A stretch of DNA of 64,000 nt from Caballeronia concitans (GCF_001544615.1 NZ_FCNV02000012.1:1-64000), one strand, 5' to 3'. Counted from the first letter of the stretch, positions 1-9,322 are shown. Numbers and translations are program-made. The notes: a model not told the origin generated them from the sequence alone.

Positions 1-175
1 TTCCACGCCCCCAATACATACGACATGCCGAAGCTATACGCGCGATTGTTCGCGAATCCGCCCGCCTGATTGGAGAAACCGTACAGCCCGCCGACCCTGA
101 AACCCGCAATGTTCGGACTCAGATATTCGCGCGCTCAATTCGAGTAGGTGATGAACCAGACGGGGCTTTTGTGTC
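1..175 (-). pseudogene. Porin remnant (frameshifted, 5'-truncated)
   Basis: Read on the minus strand, this edge encodes a recognisable piece of a Burkholderia-type trimeric porin: a YLSPNIAGF segment, then GGLYGFSNQAGGFANNRAYS, then a GMSYVLGAW strand. Just upstream, another frame carries SSPTRIERA, which fits the residues that normally precede YLSPN. Joining the two needs a one-base shift near position 143; each frame otherwise hits a stop (TGA). No porin N-terminus or signal peptide fits between here and the mscS stop at 225, so the gene is truncated as well as frameshifted. It continues off the left edge, so the state of its 3' part is unknown. A sequencing error could explain the shift but not the missing N-terminus. 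Confidence 0.55.
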
Positions 176-224
176 GAAGCCCAGCTTGCGTTGTAGTAGC
201 GCGGCACCCCTGCGGCAGACGGAA

Positions 225-1091
225 TCAGGCCGCACGATCTCCGTAAAGCGGTTGTGGCGGCATTTGCGTCACGTGGGCTTCGGGCGCCGCTCGCCGCACG
301 ACGGGCGTTTCCGGCGTCGGATATCCCGCTTCCTTGAACGTTTCGATGATGATGCGATTCGTGTCGAAGTAGACCTGCCAGTAGTTAGCCGTATTTGTGT
401 ACGGCCGTACGCATAGGAGCGGTCCTTCCGGAGTAAAGGACAGCACTTCGACGTCCGGCGCGGGCGTCTCCGCCACGTTTGGGATTCTGGGGACCGCGGC
501 CTTCAACCGCGCGATGGCATCGAGCACATCGACGCCATTCGCGACTTTCGCAGTAAGTTCCACGCGCCGATGCGGCAACATGCTGAAGTTCCAGATCGTG
601 TCGGAAAAGATCTTGTTGTTCCCGACGATTGCCGCAACGTTGTCGGGCGTCGTAATTGTCGTGCCGAAGAGACCCGTTTCCGTGACCGTACCGGTCACGC
701 CGCCTGCGGTCACGAAGTCGCCCACTTTGAACGGCCGCAGCACTTGCATGAATACGCCCGCGGCGAAGTGTGCGAGCAGCCCGCCCCATGCCGTGCCGAT
801 GGCCAAACCTAAGCCCGCAAGCAACGCGGCAAACGACGTCGTCTGAACACCGAAGATCTGCAAAATCGCGAGAACCAGCAGCAGATTAAGAATGACGCCG
901 AGGATCGATCCGAGGTAATGCGCGAGCGTCGGATCGACGCGGCCATTGCGCGCAAGGAGCTTGCGCATCGTGCTGGTGACGAGGTTGATGAGCCAGCGCC
1001 CCACGATCCACACTGCGATCGCGCCGAGAACCATAATCGCGAAGTCGACGCCCCGCGTCATGATGAAAACTCGTACGGTTTCGAGGTTCAT
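225..1091 (-). CDS. MscS family mechanosensitive ion channel
   Basis: Small-conductance mechanosensitive channel of the inner membrane, predicted to release solutes on hypo-osmotic shock. About 288 residues, close to E. coli MscS in length. Three N-terminal membrane segments are visible; the pore-lining third one is Gly/Ala-rich (AALLAGLGLAIGTAWGG) and leads into the beta domain, which starts with the family signature LRPFKVGDFV followed by GVTGTVTETGLFGTTI. The C-terminal alpha/beta domain runs to the end. I chose the ATG at 1091 because GGGAG lies about 11 bases upstream; an in-frame ATG at 1118 would add nine residues. It is the last gene of a minus-strand run behind two cyclic-di-GMP genes, with about 150 bases separating it from them. 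The family call is secure; the ion preference is not visible. Confidence 0.9.
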   Translation of the reverse strand: MNLETVRVFIMTRGVDFAIMVLGAIAVWIVGRWLINLVTSTMRKLLARNGRVDPTLAHYLGSILGVILNLLLVLAILQIFGVQTTSFAALLAGLGLAIGTAWGGLLAHFAAGVFMQVLRPFKVGDFVTAGGVTGTVTETGLFGTTITTPDNVAAIVGNNKIFSDTIWNFSMLPHRRVELTAKVANGVDVLDAIARLKAAVPRIPNVAETPAPDVEVLSFTPEGPLLCVRPYTNTANYWQVYFDTNRIIIETFKEAGYPTPETPVVRRAAPEAHVTQMPPQPLYGDRAA

Positions 1092-1238
1092 GATCTTCTC
1101 GCTCCCGCTCAGATTCATTCAGCGAAATGGGTCCTTTGGAGTTATAGGCGTCACCCGGCAGACCCGCAAGCGTCTCATAGTCGAACGTCCGCAATCGCCA
1201 CCGCTCCATTCCGCTTCCTGCCCATCCGCCATCGCCAT

Positions 1239-3572
1239 CTACCCAAGAACCCCCGCCACCGGAACAACAAGAAGCTTTGATTCGCCAAACGACACACACC
1301 GCCGACGCTCCCGCAACCAGCACGCGAAATCGCGCGGCGCGAGCGGCCGCGAGAACAAAAACCCCTGATACAAATGACAGCCGTGCGTGTCCAGAAAGTC
1401 GCGCTGCGCACGCGTCTCCACGCCTTCTGCAGTCACGGTCAGTTTCAAAATCTTGCCGATGTGAATCAGCGATTGCGCCAGCGATTCCGCCTTCTCGTCG
1501 CTGCCGATGCTTTGCACGAAGCTCTTGTCGATTTTCAGTTCCTTCACCGCGAACCGGTGCAGATAACTCAGCGACGAGTAGCCCGTGCCGAAATCGTCGA
1601 TAGACAGTGCGATGCCGAGCGCATGGATCGCATCGAGCGACTTGCGGATGTCGTCAGCCGATTCGTCGAACAGAACACGCTCGGTCAATTCGAGCGTGAG
1701 GTCGGCCGCGACCAGGCCGTGAGACTGAAGCACATCGGTGAGAAAGCCCGGGTAATCCGGACGCTTGAAATCAGCGGCGCAGACATTCACCGAGATGTTG
1801 GGAACATCGAGGCCGTCGGCTCGCCACTCGGCCAGCTGCCTGCACGCCTCGACCATCACCCACGCATCCATCTCCGAGATCAGGCCGCTTTCCTCCGCGA
1901 TCGCGATGAACCGGTCCGGCGCAACGCTGTTCTCTCCCTCCTTGTTCCACCGCACGAGCGCTTCGACGCCACACAGCGCACCTTCGGCATCGACCTTGGG
2001 CTGGTAAGCCACGCTCAGCGCGTTCCCTCGCAATGCCCGCTGCAGCGCTATCTCCAGCTCGAGTTGCTCCCTCGCCTCGCGCTCGTACTCCGGAGCATAG
2101 AAGCGCACCTGGTTGCGTCCCGCGCTCTTCGCCTGATACATCGCCAGATCCGCGTTGCGAAGCAGGATGTCGGTCTCTTCGCCGTCGTGCGGAGAGAGCG
2201 CAATGCCTATGCTCGCGCTGATCGTGATGCGGGTGTCCTGCTGCGAATCAATGACGATGGGTTGATACACGGCGTGCAGAATGCGGCCCGCGACCTGTTT
2301 GGCTTTCAGCACGTCGCAATCGTCGAGGATAACGAGGAACTCATCTCCGCCAAGGCGACCGATCACATCGCCAATCTGAAGCAGGCGCTGCAGGCGCCGT
2401 GCGATTTCGGTCAGGACTTCGTCGCCGGCGGCGTGCCCCTGCGTGTCGTTCACACGCTTGAAACGGTCCAGATCGATGAACAGCACCGCGAGCGTCGAGC
2501 CGTGCCGGTTAGCGCCGGTGAGAATTCGCAGCGCTTCCTTGTGAAGCTTCGCGCGGTTGGGCACACCCGTGAGCGAATCGAACCACGCGAGTCGCTGCAA
2601 GCGGCGCTCCATCGAAAGTCTCTTGCTCAGTTGCTTGCTGAACATGAGTGACAACAGGATGAAGAGCGCATTGAGAATGGCGCTGACGACGCCAATGGCA
2701 ATGGCCCGCTTGTGCCATCCCGCATAGATATCGTCTGTTGAAAAACCCACGACGACGATGATCGGATAGCCGCCGATACGCCGGAAGGCATAGAGCCGCT
2801 CGATGTGATCGAGCACGGCCATGCCGATATAGATGCCGTTGTCGGCTTGCACGAGAGGCGGGAACGCGCGGCCGCCCGCGAGCGACTGACCGATGTCCGC
2901 CTCATGAAACGGTTGCCGCATGAGCACGGTTCCGTCAGTTCGGAGCAGGGTGATCGTGTCGTGCCTACCGAGTATCGAGTCCTCGAAAAGCTGCCGGAAG
3001 TAGCTGAGCTTTACCGTCCCGGCGACGATGCCCGCGAAATCGCCGTTCTTGTCCTCGAGCCGCCGGCTCAGTGCGATCCGCGGCGTTGTGTGGTCGGAAA
3101 CGTATGGCAGGAAAGGGGCGCTGATATAGAGATCGGCATCCTTCTGCCGCTGATGGACCTGGAAGTAATCGCGGTCTTTTACACTGACCTTGCGCGGATC
3201 GAGCGAACGTGAGTCGAGCACGAGGTTGCCTTCGGCATCCGTCGCGAACAGGACCCCGAGTTCCTTTGCATCGCGCAGCGAACCGAACGCGACGCGCTGC
3301 CGGACTTTCGGAGGAAGCTGCGCGATGTTGGCGGTCTGGACGCTCGCCGCGACGTCGCGCATGGCGAGCTGGTAGACGTCGAGGTTGTGCTCGATTTCCT
3401 TCTGCAACGAAATGACCAGGTTCTGCGCGGCATCGCGCGCCTGCGCCATTGCATCGAGCCTCATTTCGTAGAGCGAGAAGACCGTGACGCCCGTGGTCGC
3501 GAGCGTGATTCCGATGCCGGCGTAAATGAACAGCGCCGGCTTGGCAAGAAGCGAACTGACGATTCGAAACAT
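1239..3572 (-). CDS. Cache-GGDEF-EAL cyclic-di-GMP signalling protein
   Basis: Membrane-bound protein of about 777 residues that should make and/or degrade cyclic-di-GMP. Order: a TM segment, a periplasmic dCache/PDC sensor (DRDYFQVHQ then YISAPFLPY), a second TM near residue 300, a GGDEF domain with intact RLGGDEF, and an EAL domain with EALVRW, LTERVLF, DDFGTGYSSL and EGVET. Both active sites look intact. The inhibitory RxxD motif five residues before GGDEF is replaced by QIGD, so product feedback is probably absent. The frame is open to a TTG at 3641, but that would overlap the previous gene; ATG 3572 starts just before the first TM segment, although no strong ribosome binding site is visible. 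It lies 37 bases behind a GGDEF gene with the same sensor architecture, so the two are probably co-transcribed. Confidence 0.88.
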   Translation of the reverse strand: MFRIVSSLLAKPALFIYAGIGITLATTGVTVFSLYEMRLDAMAQARDAAQNLVISLQKEIEHNLDVYQLAMRDVAASVQTANIAQLPPKVRQRVAFGSLRDAKELGVLFATDAEGNLVLDSRSLDPRKVSVKDRDYFQVHQRQKDADLYISAPFLPYVSDHTTPRIALSRRLEDKNGDFAGIVAGTVKLSYFRQLFEDSILGRHDTITLLRTDGTVLMRQPFHEADIGQSLAGGRAFPPLVQADNGIYIGMAVLDHIERLYAFRRIGGYPIIVVVGFSTDDIYAGWHKRAIAIGVVSAILNALFILLSLMFSKQLSKRLSMERRLQRLAWFDSLTGVPNRAKLHKEALRILTGANRHGSTLAVLFIDLDRFKRVNDTQGHAAGDEVLTEIARRLQRLLQIGDVIGRLGGDEFLVILDDCDVLKAKQVAGRILHAVYQPIVIDSQQDTRITISASIGIALSPHDGEETDILLRNADLAMYQAKSAGRNQVRFYAPEYEREAREQLELEIALQRALRGNALSVAYQPKVDAEGALCGVEALVRWNKEGENSVAPDRFIAIAEESGLISEMDAWVMVEACRQLAEWRADGLDVPNISVNVCAADFKRPDYPGFLTDVLQSHGLVAADLTLELTERVLFDESADDIRKSLDAIHALGIALSIDDFGTGYSSLSYLHRFAVKELKIDKSFVQSIGSDEKAESLAQSLIHIGKILKLTVTAEGVETRAQRDFLDTHGCHLYQGFLFSRPLAPRDFACWLRERRRCVSFGESKLLVVPVAGVLG

Positions 3573-3609
3573 GGTTTTTCGGAATGCACGCGAATGCCGC
3601 GTGTACGGT

Positions 3610-5124
3610 TCACAGGTGGTTGAGCGCCCCGGCACACTCAACCGACATCGACGTCAAGCTGATTCGCCGGCCGCGCTCCTTCGCGTCGTACATCGCCCGG
3701 TCCGCCGTATTCACCAGATCGAACGCGCGGTCGCCGGGCTGAAGCACCGCCACGCCGAGACTTGCGCTCACGCTGTAGTCGGCGCCCTGCACGTCGAAGG
3801 GTGCTTTCAGCGCGGACGTGATGCCGGCACCAATCCGCGATGCGGCTTCGCGCGCAGAATCGTCTTCGACGATGACGAGAAACTCGTCGCCGCCCAGCCG
3901 TCCGATTCGCGCGACGCCGCGCGTCGCATCGGTCAGACGCCGCGCGATCTCGCCAAGGATGACATCGCCGAGCTGATGCCCGAAGGTATCGTTCAGTTCC
4001 TTGAAGCGGTCGAGATCCACGAAGATAACGGCAACGCGCCCGGCGGCATGGGGCTTCGCAATGGCCGCTTCGAGCCGGTCCATGATGTGGCCGCGGTTCG
4101 GCAGGCCCGTGAGCCGGTCGGTGTGCGCGAGCCGCCGCAACGCTTCTTTTCCCTTGACCAGCTTGACGATGAGTGCGGTGATCCACGTCGACAACCCGAC
4201 GAGAATCAGGGAGATGACGGCCGCCATCGTCACGTAGACGTTGCGCATCCGGATGTAGTCGTCGAGCGCTTCCGACACTGACAGGCCGGCTACCACCGTC
4301 AATCCGTACTGTCCGACCACGCGCGTCGCGACGATGCGCTCGACGTGGTCGATCGGATCGATGGATTCTTCGCTGTCAGTTCGGGCACCGATGTAGGCGT
4401 TCGGCAATGTATCGCCGGTGCGGCTGGGCGCATCGCCCGCGCGGCGCGACAGCATGAAGCCACGGTTCGACAGCACCGCGATCATGCCGCGCTGCCCGAG
4501 CGCAGTGCGCGTATAGAAGCCGTCGGTGAGCCACGCCGGGTCCTCCGACACGACCACGACGCCGCCGAAGCTGCCGTCCGGGCGGGTGATGCGCCGTGTC
4601 GCCTGTATCGACACCTGACGCGAGATCCGGCCGAGGACCGGTGGACTCAGATAAAGCCCGACATCCGCGCGCTCGCGATGCACGCGGAAGTGGCCGCGGT
4701 CGCTCAAGTCGACGTCACCGGAAAACGGCAGGGTCGATACGATCACGCGTCCGTCCGCGCCCGCGATCGTCACCTGCAACGCGGTGTCGGCCGTGACGAG
4801 TCCGTAGGCCTGATACTTTTTAAGGTCGAACGTGGCGGGCGATGTCTCGTACCCGTACTTCACGAACAAGGCGATTTCGTCGACGTCGTGGATCGTCTTC
4901 AGCGTATGCGTTTCCAGCGCCCTTGCTTCTATTCGCGCGGCGACGTGCGCATCGTGGATCGCGGCGGCTTTTTCTGCACGCAGTCTGTCCAGGATCGTCA
5001 CCCACAGCATGGCAAGGATCAGCACGGTCAGCATGGGCAGCAGGATGAGCGCGCGATACGGCGCGCCGCTTCGGGCGGAGACGAATCGCCCGAGGCACCT
5101 TGAAATAGTCTGCAATCTACTCAC
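3610..5124 (-). CDS. Cache-GGDEF diguanylate cyclase
   Basis: Predicted membrane diguanylate cyclase of about 504 residues, making cyclic-di-GMP from GTP. It has a TM near residues 20-42, a periplasmic Cache sensor (DRGHFRVHRE, then VGLYLSPP), a second TM (VTMAAVISLILVGLSTW), and a GGDEF domain with HTDRLTGLPNRG, VDLDRFKELND and intact RLGGDEF. An RxxD I-site is missing: RGVA occupies that place. The start is a GTG at 5124 with GGAAC upstream; the open frame runs further up to 5253 but that extension shows no protein character. It is the first gene of the run. Sensor layout and sequence style match the downstream GGDEF-EAL gene, suggesting tandem duplication with loss or gain of EAL. The ligand is unknown. 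Confidence 0.87.
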   Translation of the reverse strand: MSRLQTISRCLGRFVSARSGAPYRALILLPMLTVLILAMLWVTILDRLRAEKAAAIHDAHVAARIEARALETHTLKTIHDVDEIALFVKYGYETSPATFDLKKYQAYGLVTADTALQVTIAGADGRVIVSTLPFSGDVDLSDRGHFRVHRERADVGLYLSPPVLGRISRQVSIQATRRITRPDGSFGGVVVVSEDPAWLTDGFYTRTALGQRGMIAVLSNRGFMLSRRAGDAPSRTGDTLPNAYIGARTDSEESIDPIDHVERIVATRVVGQYGLTVVAGLSVSEALDDYIRMRNVYVTMAAVISLILVGLSTWITALIVKLVKGKEALRRLAHTDRLTGLPNRGHIMDRLEAAIAKPHAAGRVAVIFVDLDRFKELNDTFGHQLGDVILGEIARRLTDATRGVARIGRLGGDEFLVIVEDDSAREAASRIGAGITSALKAPFDVQGADYSVSASLGVAVLQPGDRAFDLVNTADRAMYDAKERGRRISLTSMSVECAGALNHL

Positions 5125-5629
5125 GTCCGTTCCAATTCCTGTGCAAGCCTCATCAACTGCTGGCTGACGCTTGTAGCACCTCAATACGTCCTTGATGTGA
5201 AACAGGGTCGTCCCACGCTTTACTGCTCCGTTATAACGGCAGCCGCGTGTCAAAGTTGATGGTCTTCTGCTGGACAGCAGTGCCGCGCCGGGCGCAGGGC
5301 TGTAAGGAATTCTGATGTCTTGTTTCTGCGTGTGCGGACTACACGAGGCAACACAAGACGGACGGGCGCGATTGATTGTCGTTTAGACAAATCGCATCGA
5401 GCGATCAACAGTCGTTACGTCGTGGGGTCGGCACGCATCGATGACGACGCGTGCCTCAGACGTTTGAATCGCGGGATCGTGGCCGCGTCGGCTGGGGACG
5501 GTAGCCGAGCGGCGAGTGAAATACAACGGGCCAAGTGTCAGCCAAAAGACATGCGGGCAGTCGCCGCGTTGTCGCCGGAGGCGCTAATCGGCGTGCCCAA
5601 TGCGGGCGTTCGTCGAAATAAACCGCTGC
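5125..5629. other. Gene-free interval upstream of the GGDEF gene
   Basis: About 500 bases between the start of the GGDEF gene and the 3' end of the MFS gene, both on the minus strand. It must hold the promoter of the GGDEF/GGDEF-EAL pair. An open frame on the plus strand (5320-5658) exists but has no ribosome binding site, no recognisable domain and an arginine-rich composition typical of chance frames in GC-rich DNA. I see a loose inverted repeat (GTCTTGT near 5317 and ACAAGAC near 5352) but nothing I can name. Confidence 0.4.
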
Positions 5630-6958
5630 TCAACCAGTCACCGGACGCGAAGCATTGAGCGCCTGCCGCTTGCCCAGCAGCGCAAGCACGGCGCCGAAAA
5701 TCAGCGCACCGGAGACGCAGTAGATGCCGGCGTTCGTGCTGTGCGTGACGTCCTTCAGCCAGCCGATGATCGATGCGCTCGCGAATCCCGCAAGATTGCC
5801 GATCGAGTTGATCATGCCGATCGCGGCGGCAGCGGAGCCTCCGGCGAGGATCGAGCTGGGATAAGTCCAGAAGACCGGCATGGTGGCAAGCATGCCGGCG
5901 GTGCCGACGGTGAGCGCGAGCATCGCAACGGCAACGTTGGTGTTCGCCTGCGTGCTGACGAAGAGCCCGATGCCCGCAAGCGCGGCAGGAATGGCGAAGT
6001 GCCAACGGCGCTCGCCTGTGCGGTCCGAACTGCGCGCAACGAACAACATGCTGGCGACAGCGCATGCGTAGGGAATAGCCGTGAGCAGGCCGACTTCGAG
6101 CGCACTCTGCACACCGGTCGCCTTGACGAGCGTCGGCAGATAGAAGCTGATGCCATAGAGGCCCATCATGCAGCAGAAGTAAATAACCGCCATCTTCCAG
6201 ATGCGCAGATCCGAAAACACGGTGCTCACGGAATGTTGGTTCTTCCCTGCATCGTCGCGCTGGATGTTCGCTTCCAGCAAGCGCTTCTCTTCTTCACTGA
6301 GCCATTTGGCCGCCCCGATGCTGTCCGGCAGACAGATCAGCGTGACGACGCCGAGCAGAGCCGACGGAATCGCTTCGAGCACGAACAGCCATTGCCAGTT
6401 CGACCAGCCGCCCACGCCCTGAAACGCGGACATGATCCAGCCCGACAGCGGCCCGCCGACAACGCCGGCCACCGGAATGCCGATCATGAAAAGCGCGTTC
6501 ATGCGCGAGCGCCGCACGGCGGGGAACCAGTAGGTCAGATACAGCACGATGCCCGGAAAGAAGCCGGCCTCGGCCACGCCCAGCAGAAAACGCATGATGT
6601 AGAACATCGTGGGCGTCTTCACGAAAAGCGACGCCGCCGAAATGACGGCCCACGTGATCATGATTCGCGCGATCCACAACCGTGCGCCGACGCGATGCAT
6701 GATGATATTGCTCGGCACTTCGAACAAAAAATAGCCGATGAAAAAGATGCCCGCACCGAGTCCGTATACGGTGTCGCTGAATCCGAGGTCGCTGAGCATT
6801 TGCAGCTTCGCGAAGCCGACGTTCACGCGGTCGAGATACGCCGCGACGTAGCACAGGAACAGGAAGGGCAGAAGCCGCCAGGCGGCTTTCGAGTAAGCGC
6901 GGTCTTCGAGCGCCGCCCGGTCGCTCGCGGTTTTCTCAGGACGTCCGGTGTTTGTCAT
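5630..6958 (-). CDS. MFS transporter, anion:cation symporter type, linked to glcDEF
   Basis: Inner-membrane secondary carrier of 442 residues with 12 expected helices. It has the hallmarks of the ACS branch of MFS (phthalate, tartrate, hexuronate permeases): LPFLFLCYVAAYLDRVNVGF in the first helix, EVPSNIIMHRVGARLWIARI between helices 2 and 4, and RFLLGVAEAGFFPG. The start ATG has GGAGACA directly upstream. It follows glcF by 45 bases on the same strand, so it is probably the last gene of the glcDEF operon. A carboxylate such as glycolate, glyoxylate or a related 2-hydroxy acid is the natural guess, but a LctP-type permease (glcA) is also present at this locus, so this carrier may bring in a different substrate. 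Substrate is inferred only from position. Confidence 0.85.
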   Translation of the reverse strand: MTNTGRPEKTASDRAALEDRAYSKAAWRLLPFLFLCYVAAYLDRVNVGFAKLQMLSDLGFSDTVYGLGAGIFFIGYFLFEVPSNIIMHRVGARLWIARIMITWAVISAASLFVKTPTMFYIMRFLLGVAEAGFFPGIVLYLTYWFPAVRRSRMNALFMIGIPVAGVVGGPLSGWIMSAFQGVGGWSNWQWLFVLEAIPSALLGVVTLICLPDSIGAAKWLSEEEKRLLEANIQRDDAGKNQHSVSTVFSDLRIWKMAVIYFCCMMGLYGISFYLPTLVKATGVQSALEVGLLTAIPYACAVASMLFVARSSDRTGERRWHFAIPAALAGIGLFVSTQANTNVAVAMLALTVGTAGMLATMPVFWTYPSSILAGGSAAAAIGMINSIGNLAGFASASIIGWLKDVTHSTNAGIYCVSGALIFGAVLALLGKRQALNASRPVTG

Positions 6959-7003
6959 TGTCTCCAGTCTCTCGCTATGGTGGTCAATAAGGTGATTCGG
7001 CGT

Positions 7004-8221
7004 TCACGCGATGGCCTCGTCGACGATCTCGATCCAGTGACGTACCGCCGTGCGGCCCGCGCCGCCGAGATGCGTTTGACATCCGATGTTCGCGGTCGCG
7101 ATGACATCGGGCTTGCCGCTTTCGAGCGCATCGAGCTTGTTGTCGCGAAGCTTGCGGGAAAGCTCGGGCTGCGTGAATGCATACGTCCCCGCCGATCCGC
7201 AGCACAAATGCGCGTCGGGCACGCCCGTGAGCGTGAATCCGAGCCGGGTGAGCAAGCCTTCGATGGAGCCGCCGAGTTTCTGAGCATGCTGCAGCGTGCA
7301 TGGGCAGTGGAACGCGACGCGCTTGTCCGGTTTGACCGACAGACTTTCGATAGGCAAGCGCGCGAGTGCTTCGCCGATGTCGCACGCCAGCTCGCTCACG
7401 CGACGCGCCTTCTCCGCATAGGCAGGATCGTCGCGCAGCAAATGGCCATACTCCTTGACGAACGCGCCACAGCCGCTCGCGGTTTGAATGATGCCTTCCG
7501 CGCCGGCCGCGATCTTCGGCCACCACGCGTCGATGTTGCGCCGCGCGCGATCGAGGCCCGCGTTTTGCGCATCGAGGTGATAGTCGACGGCCCCGCAGCA
7601 ACCCGCCTCCGACACGGCCTCGATGCTGACGCCCAGACGATCGAGCACGCGCGCGGTCGCCGCATTGGTGTTCGGCGAAAGCGAGCGCTGTGCGCAGCCT
7701 TCGAGTATCAGCATGCGGCGCTCGTGCCGCACGGGCGGGCGCGTCCCCGCGCTGATCACGTTATGCGGAATCTTGTCGGCGATGGTCGACGGCAATGCGC
7801 CGCGCAGAAGCTGACCCGCCTTGAGCATGGCGCCGAACGCGCGCGGGCGCGGAATGACCTTGCGCAGCCCGCTACGCATCACGCGTTGCGCCAGCGGCCG
7901 CTCGACGCTTCGGTCCAGCATGTCGCGGCCGATATCGAGCAGCGAGTGATACTTCACCCCGGACGGACACGTCGTTTCGCAGTTGCGGCACGTGAGGCAG
8001 CGATCGAGGTGCAGTTGCGTCTTGTCGCTGACGGGCTCGCCTTCGAGCATCTGCTTGATGAGATAGATGCGTCCGCGCGGACCATCCAGTTCGTTGCCGA
8101 GCAGTTGATACGTCGGACACGTCGCGTTGCAGAAGCCGCAATGCACACACGTGCGAAGAATGTCCTCCGCTTCTTTCGCGCGCGGGAGTGAGAGAGCCTG
8201 ATTGCTGAGATTCGTTTGCAT
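7004..8221 (-). CDS. glcF: Glycolate oxidase iron-sulfur subunit GlcF
   Basis: Iron-sulfur subunit of the membrane-associated glycolate oxidase GlcDEF, passing electrons from glycolate-to-glyoxylate oxidation to the respiratory chain. 405 residues, normal for GlcF. Two ferredoxin-type 4Fe-4S motifs are visible near the N-terminus (CVHCGFCNATCP and CLTCRNCETTCP), followed by two cysteine-rich CCG domains (EAGCCGAVDYH and HLCCGSAGTY). The start has GGAGACTTTC upstream. It follows glcE by 27 bases in the order D-E-F seen in E. coli. Function is well supported by the family and by the three-gene set. Confidence 0.95.
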   Translation of the reverse strand: MQTNLSNQALSLPRAKEAEDILRTCVHCGFCNATCPTYQLLGNELDGPRGRIYLIKQMLEGEPVSDKTQLHLDRCLTCRNCETTCPSGVKYHSLLDIGRDMLDRSVERPLAQRVMRSGLRKVIPRPRAFGAMLKAGQLLRGALPSTIADKIPHNVISAGTRPPVRHERRMLILEGCAQRSLSPNTNAATARVLDRLGVSIEAVSEAGCCGAVDYHLDAQNAGLDRARRNIDAWWPKIAAGAEGIIQTASGCGAFVKEYGHLLRDDPAYAEKARRVSELACDIGEALARLPIESLSVKPDKRVAFHCPCTLQHAQKLGGSIEGLLTRLGFTLTGVPDAHLCCGSAGTYAFTQPELSRKLRDNKLDALESGKPDVIATANIGCQTHLGGAGRTAVRHWIEIVDEAIA

Positions 8222-8248
8222 GGTGTGAAAGTCTCCGGCGCTCGATGT

Positions 8249-9322
8249 TCAATAGTCTGCGTACATCCGGCCCGGATTGAAGATGCCGTGCGGATCGAGG
8301 CGCGCTTTCAGTTGTCGATGCAGTTGCATCAATGGCGAAGGAATCGGATGGAACGGCTCGACGCCGCCATGCGGAGTGAAGCAGGTGGCATGACCGCCGG
8401 CCGCGCTTGCGATCGCGCGAATGTCGGCTGCGCTCGCATCGCTCTTGAGCCAGCGTTGCGCGCCGGCCCAGTCGAGCAGCACGGCGCCCGGCAGTTCCAC
8501 GAGCGGCGTCGCGTTAGGCAGCGACACACGCCAAAGCGGACGGCGATCATCGAAGAACGCAAGCCGCTGATCGCGCAGGTCGTCCCAGAAGCGTGCATCG
8601 AGTTTCTTTCCGCCAATGCGATCGACGGCGGATCGAACCAGTCCCGTGCCGCCTTCGAGACGCACGTGCAGCGCATCGTCGATGAAGCACGCGCCGCTCA
8701 ACGGCAACGCGGCGCGACGCCACGCCGACAGTTCGCGCATCGCATCGCTCGCTTCCATCGCAATGACGAGACTCGCGGATGCACGCGGCTTCGGCAGCAC
8801 CTTCAACGAGACTTCAGTGAGGAGTCCGAGGCAACCGAAGCTGCCGCTGATGAGCCGCGAAACATCGAAGCCCGCGACGTTCTTCATGACCTGACCGCCG
8901 AAACGCAGATGCTTGCCTTCGCCTGTCACGACCCGGCATCCCAGCACGAAGTCGCGCACGGAGCCGGACCACGGGCGGCGCGGCCCGGAGAGACCTGCGG
9001 CGACCGCGCCGCCTACCGTCGCCTGGCCGCCATAGGTCGGCGGCTCGCAGGGCAGCATTTGATTGGCGTCGTCCAGTGCGGCGTTGAGTTCGGCGAGCGG
9101 CGTTCCCGCGCGCGCGGTAATCACCAGCTCGCTCGGGTCATAGCTGACGATGCCGCGATGCGAACGCGTGTCGATCTCTCGCGAGCGCGGCGCGGCCGGA
9201 CGGCCGAGGAACGCCTTGCTCGATGCGCCGCGAATGAAGAGCGGCTCTTTCGAATCAATCGCGGCCTGCACTTCTTCGACGAGACGCGCGCTATCGTCGT
9301 GGGTGATGGAATCGCGCCGCAT
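8249..9322 (-). CDS. glcE: Glycolate oxidase FAD-binding subunit GlcE
   Basis: Second flavoprotein-type subunit of glycolate oxidase, 357 residues as expected. It carries the FAD-binding PCMH fold: FIRGASSKAFLGR near the N-terminus, VITARAGTPLAEL, then GGQATVGGAVAAGLSGPRRP and GGQVMKNVAGFDVSRL, and ends with the ARLDPHGIFNPGRMY signature of FAD-linked oxidases. The ATG at 9322 shares one base with the glcD stop (TGATG), and GGAGCG sits just upstream inside glcD, which indicates translational coupling. The open frame extends further upstream inside glcD, but that part is a chance frame. Confidence 0.94.
   Translation of the reverse strand: MRRDSITHDDSARLVEEVQAAIDSKEPLFIRGASSKAFLGRPAAPRSREIDTRSHRGIVSYDPSELVITARAGTPLAELNAALDDANQMLPCEPPTYGGQATVGGAVAAGLSGPRRPWSGSVRDFVLGCRVVTGEGKHLRFGGQVMKNVAGFDVSRLISGSFGCLGLLTEVSLKVLPKPRASASLVIAMEASDAMRELSAWRRAALPLSGACFIDDALHVRLEGGTGLVRSAVDRIGGKKLDARFWDDLRDQRLAFFDDRRPLWRVSLPNATPLVELPGAVLLDWAGAQRWLKSDASAADIRAIASAAGGHATCFTPHGGVEPFHPIPSPLMQLHRQLKARLDPHGIFNPGRMYADY

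Noticed and set aside
5320-5658. Open frame of 112 codons on the plus strand
   Set aside because: No ribosome binding site, no domain, arginine-rich composition, and its end overlaps the MFS gene in antisense.
5600-8191. Very long plus-strand open frame (863 codons) opposite the MFS and glcF genes
   Set aside because: It is the antisense shadow of two secure genes; such frames are common in GC-rich DNA and the protein is Arg/His/Asp-rich without domains.
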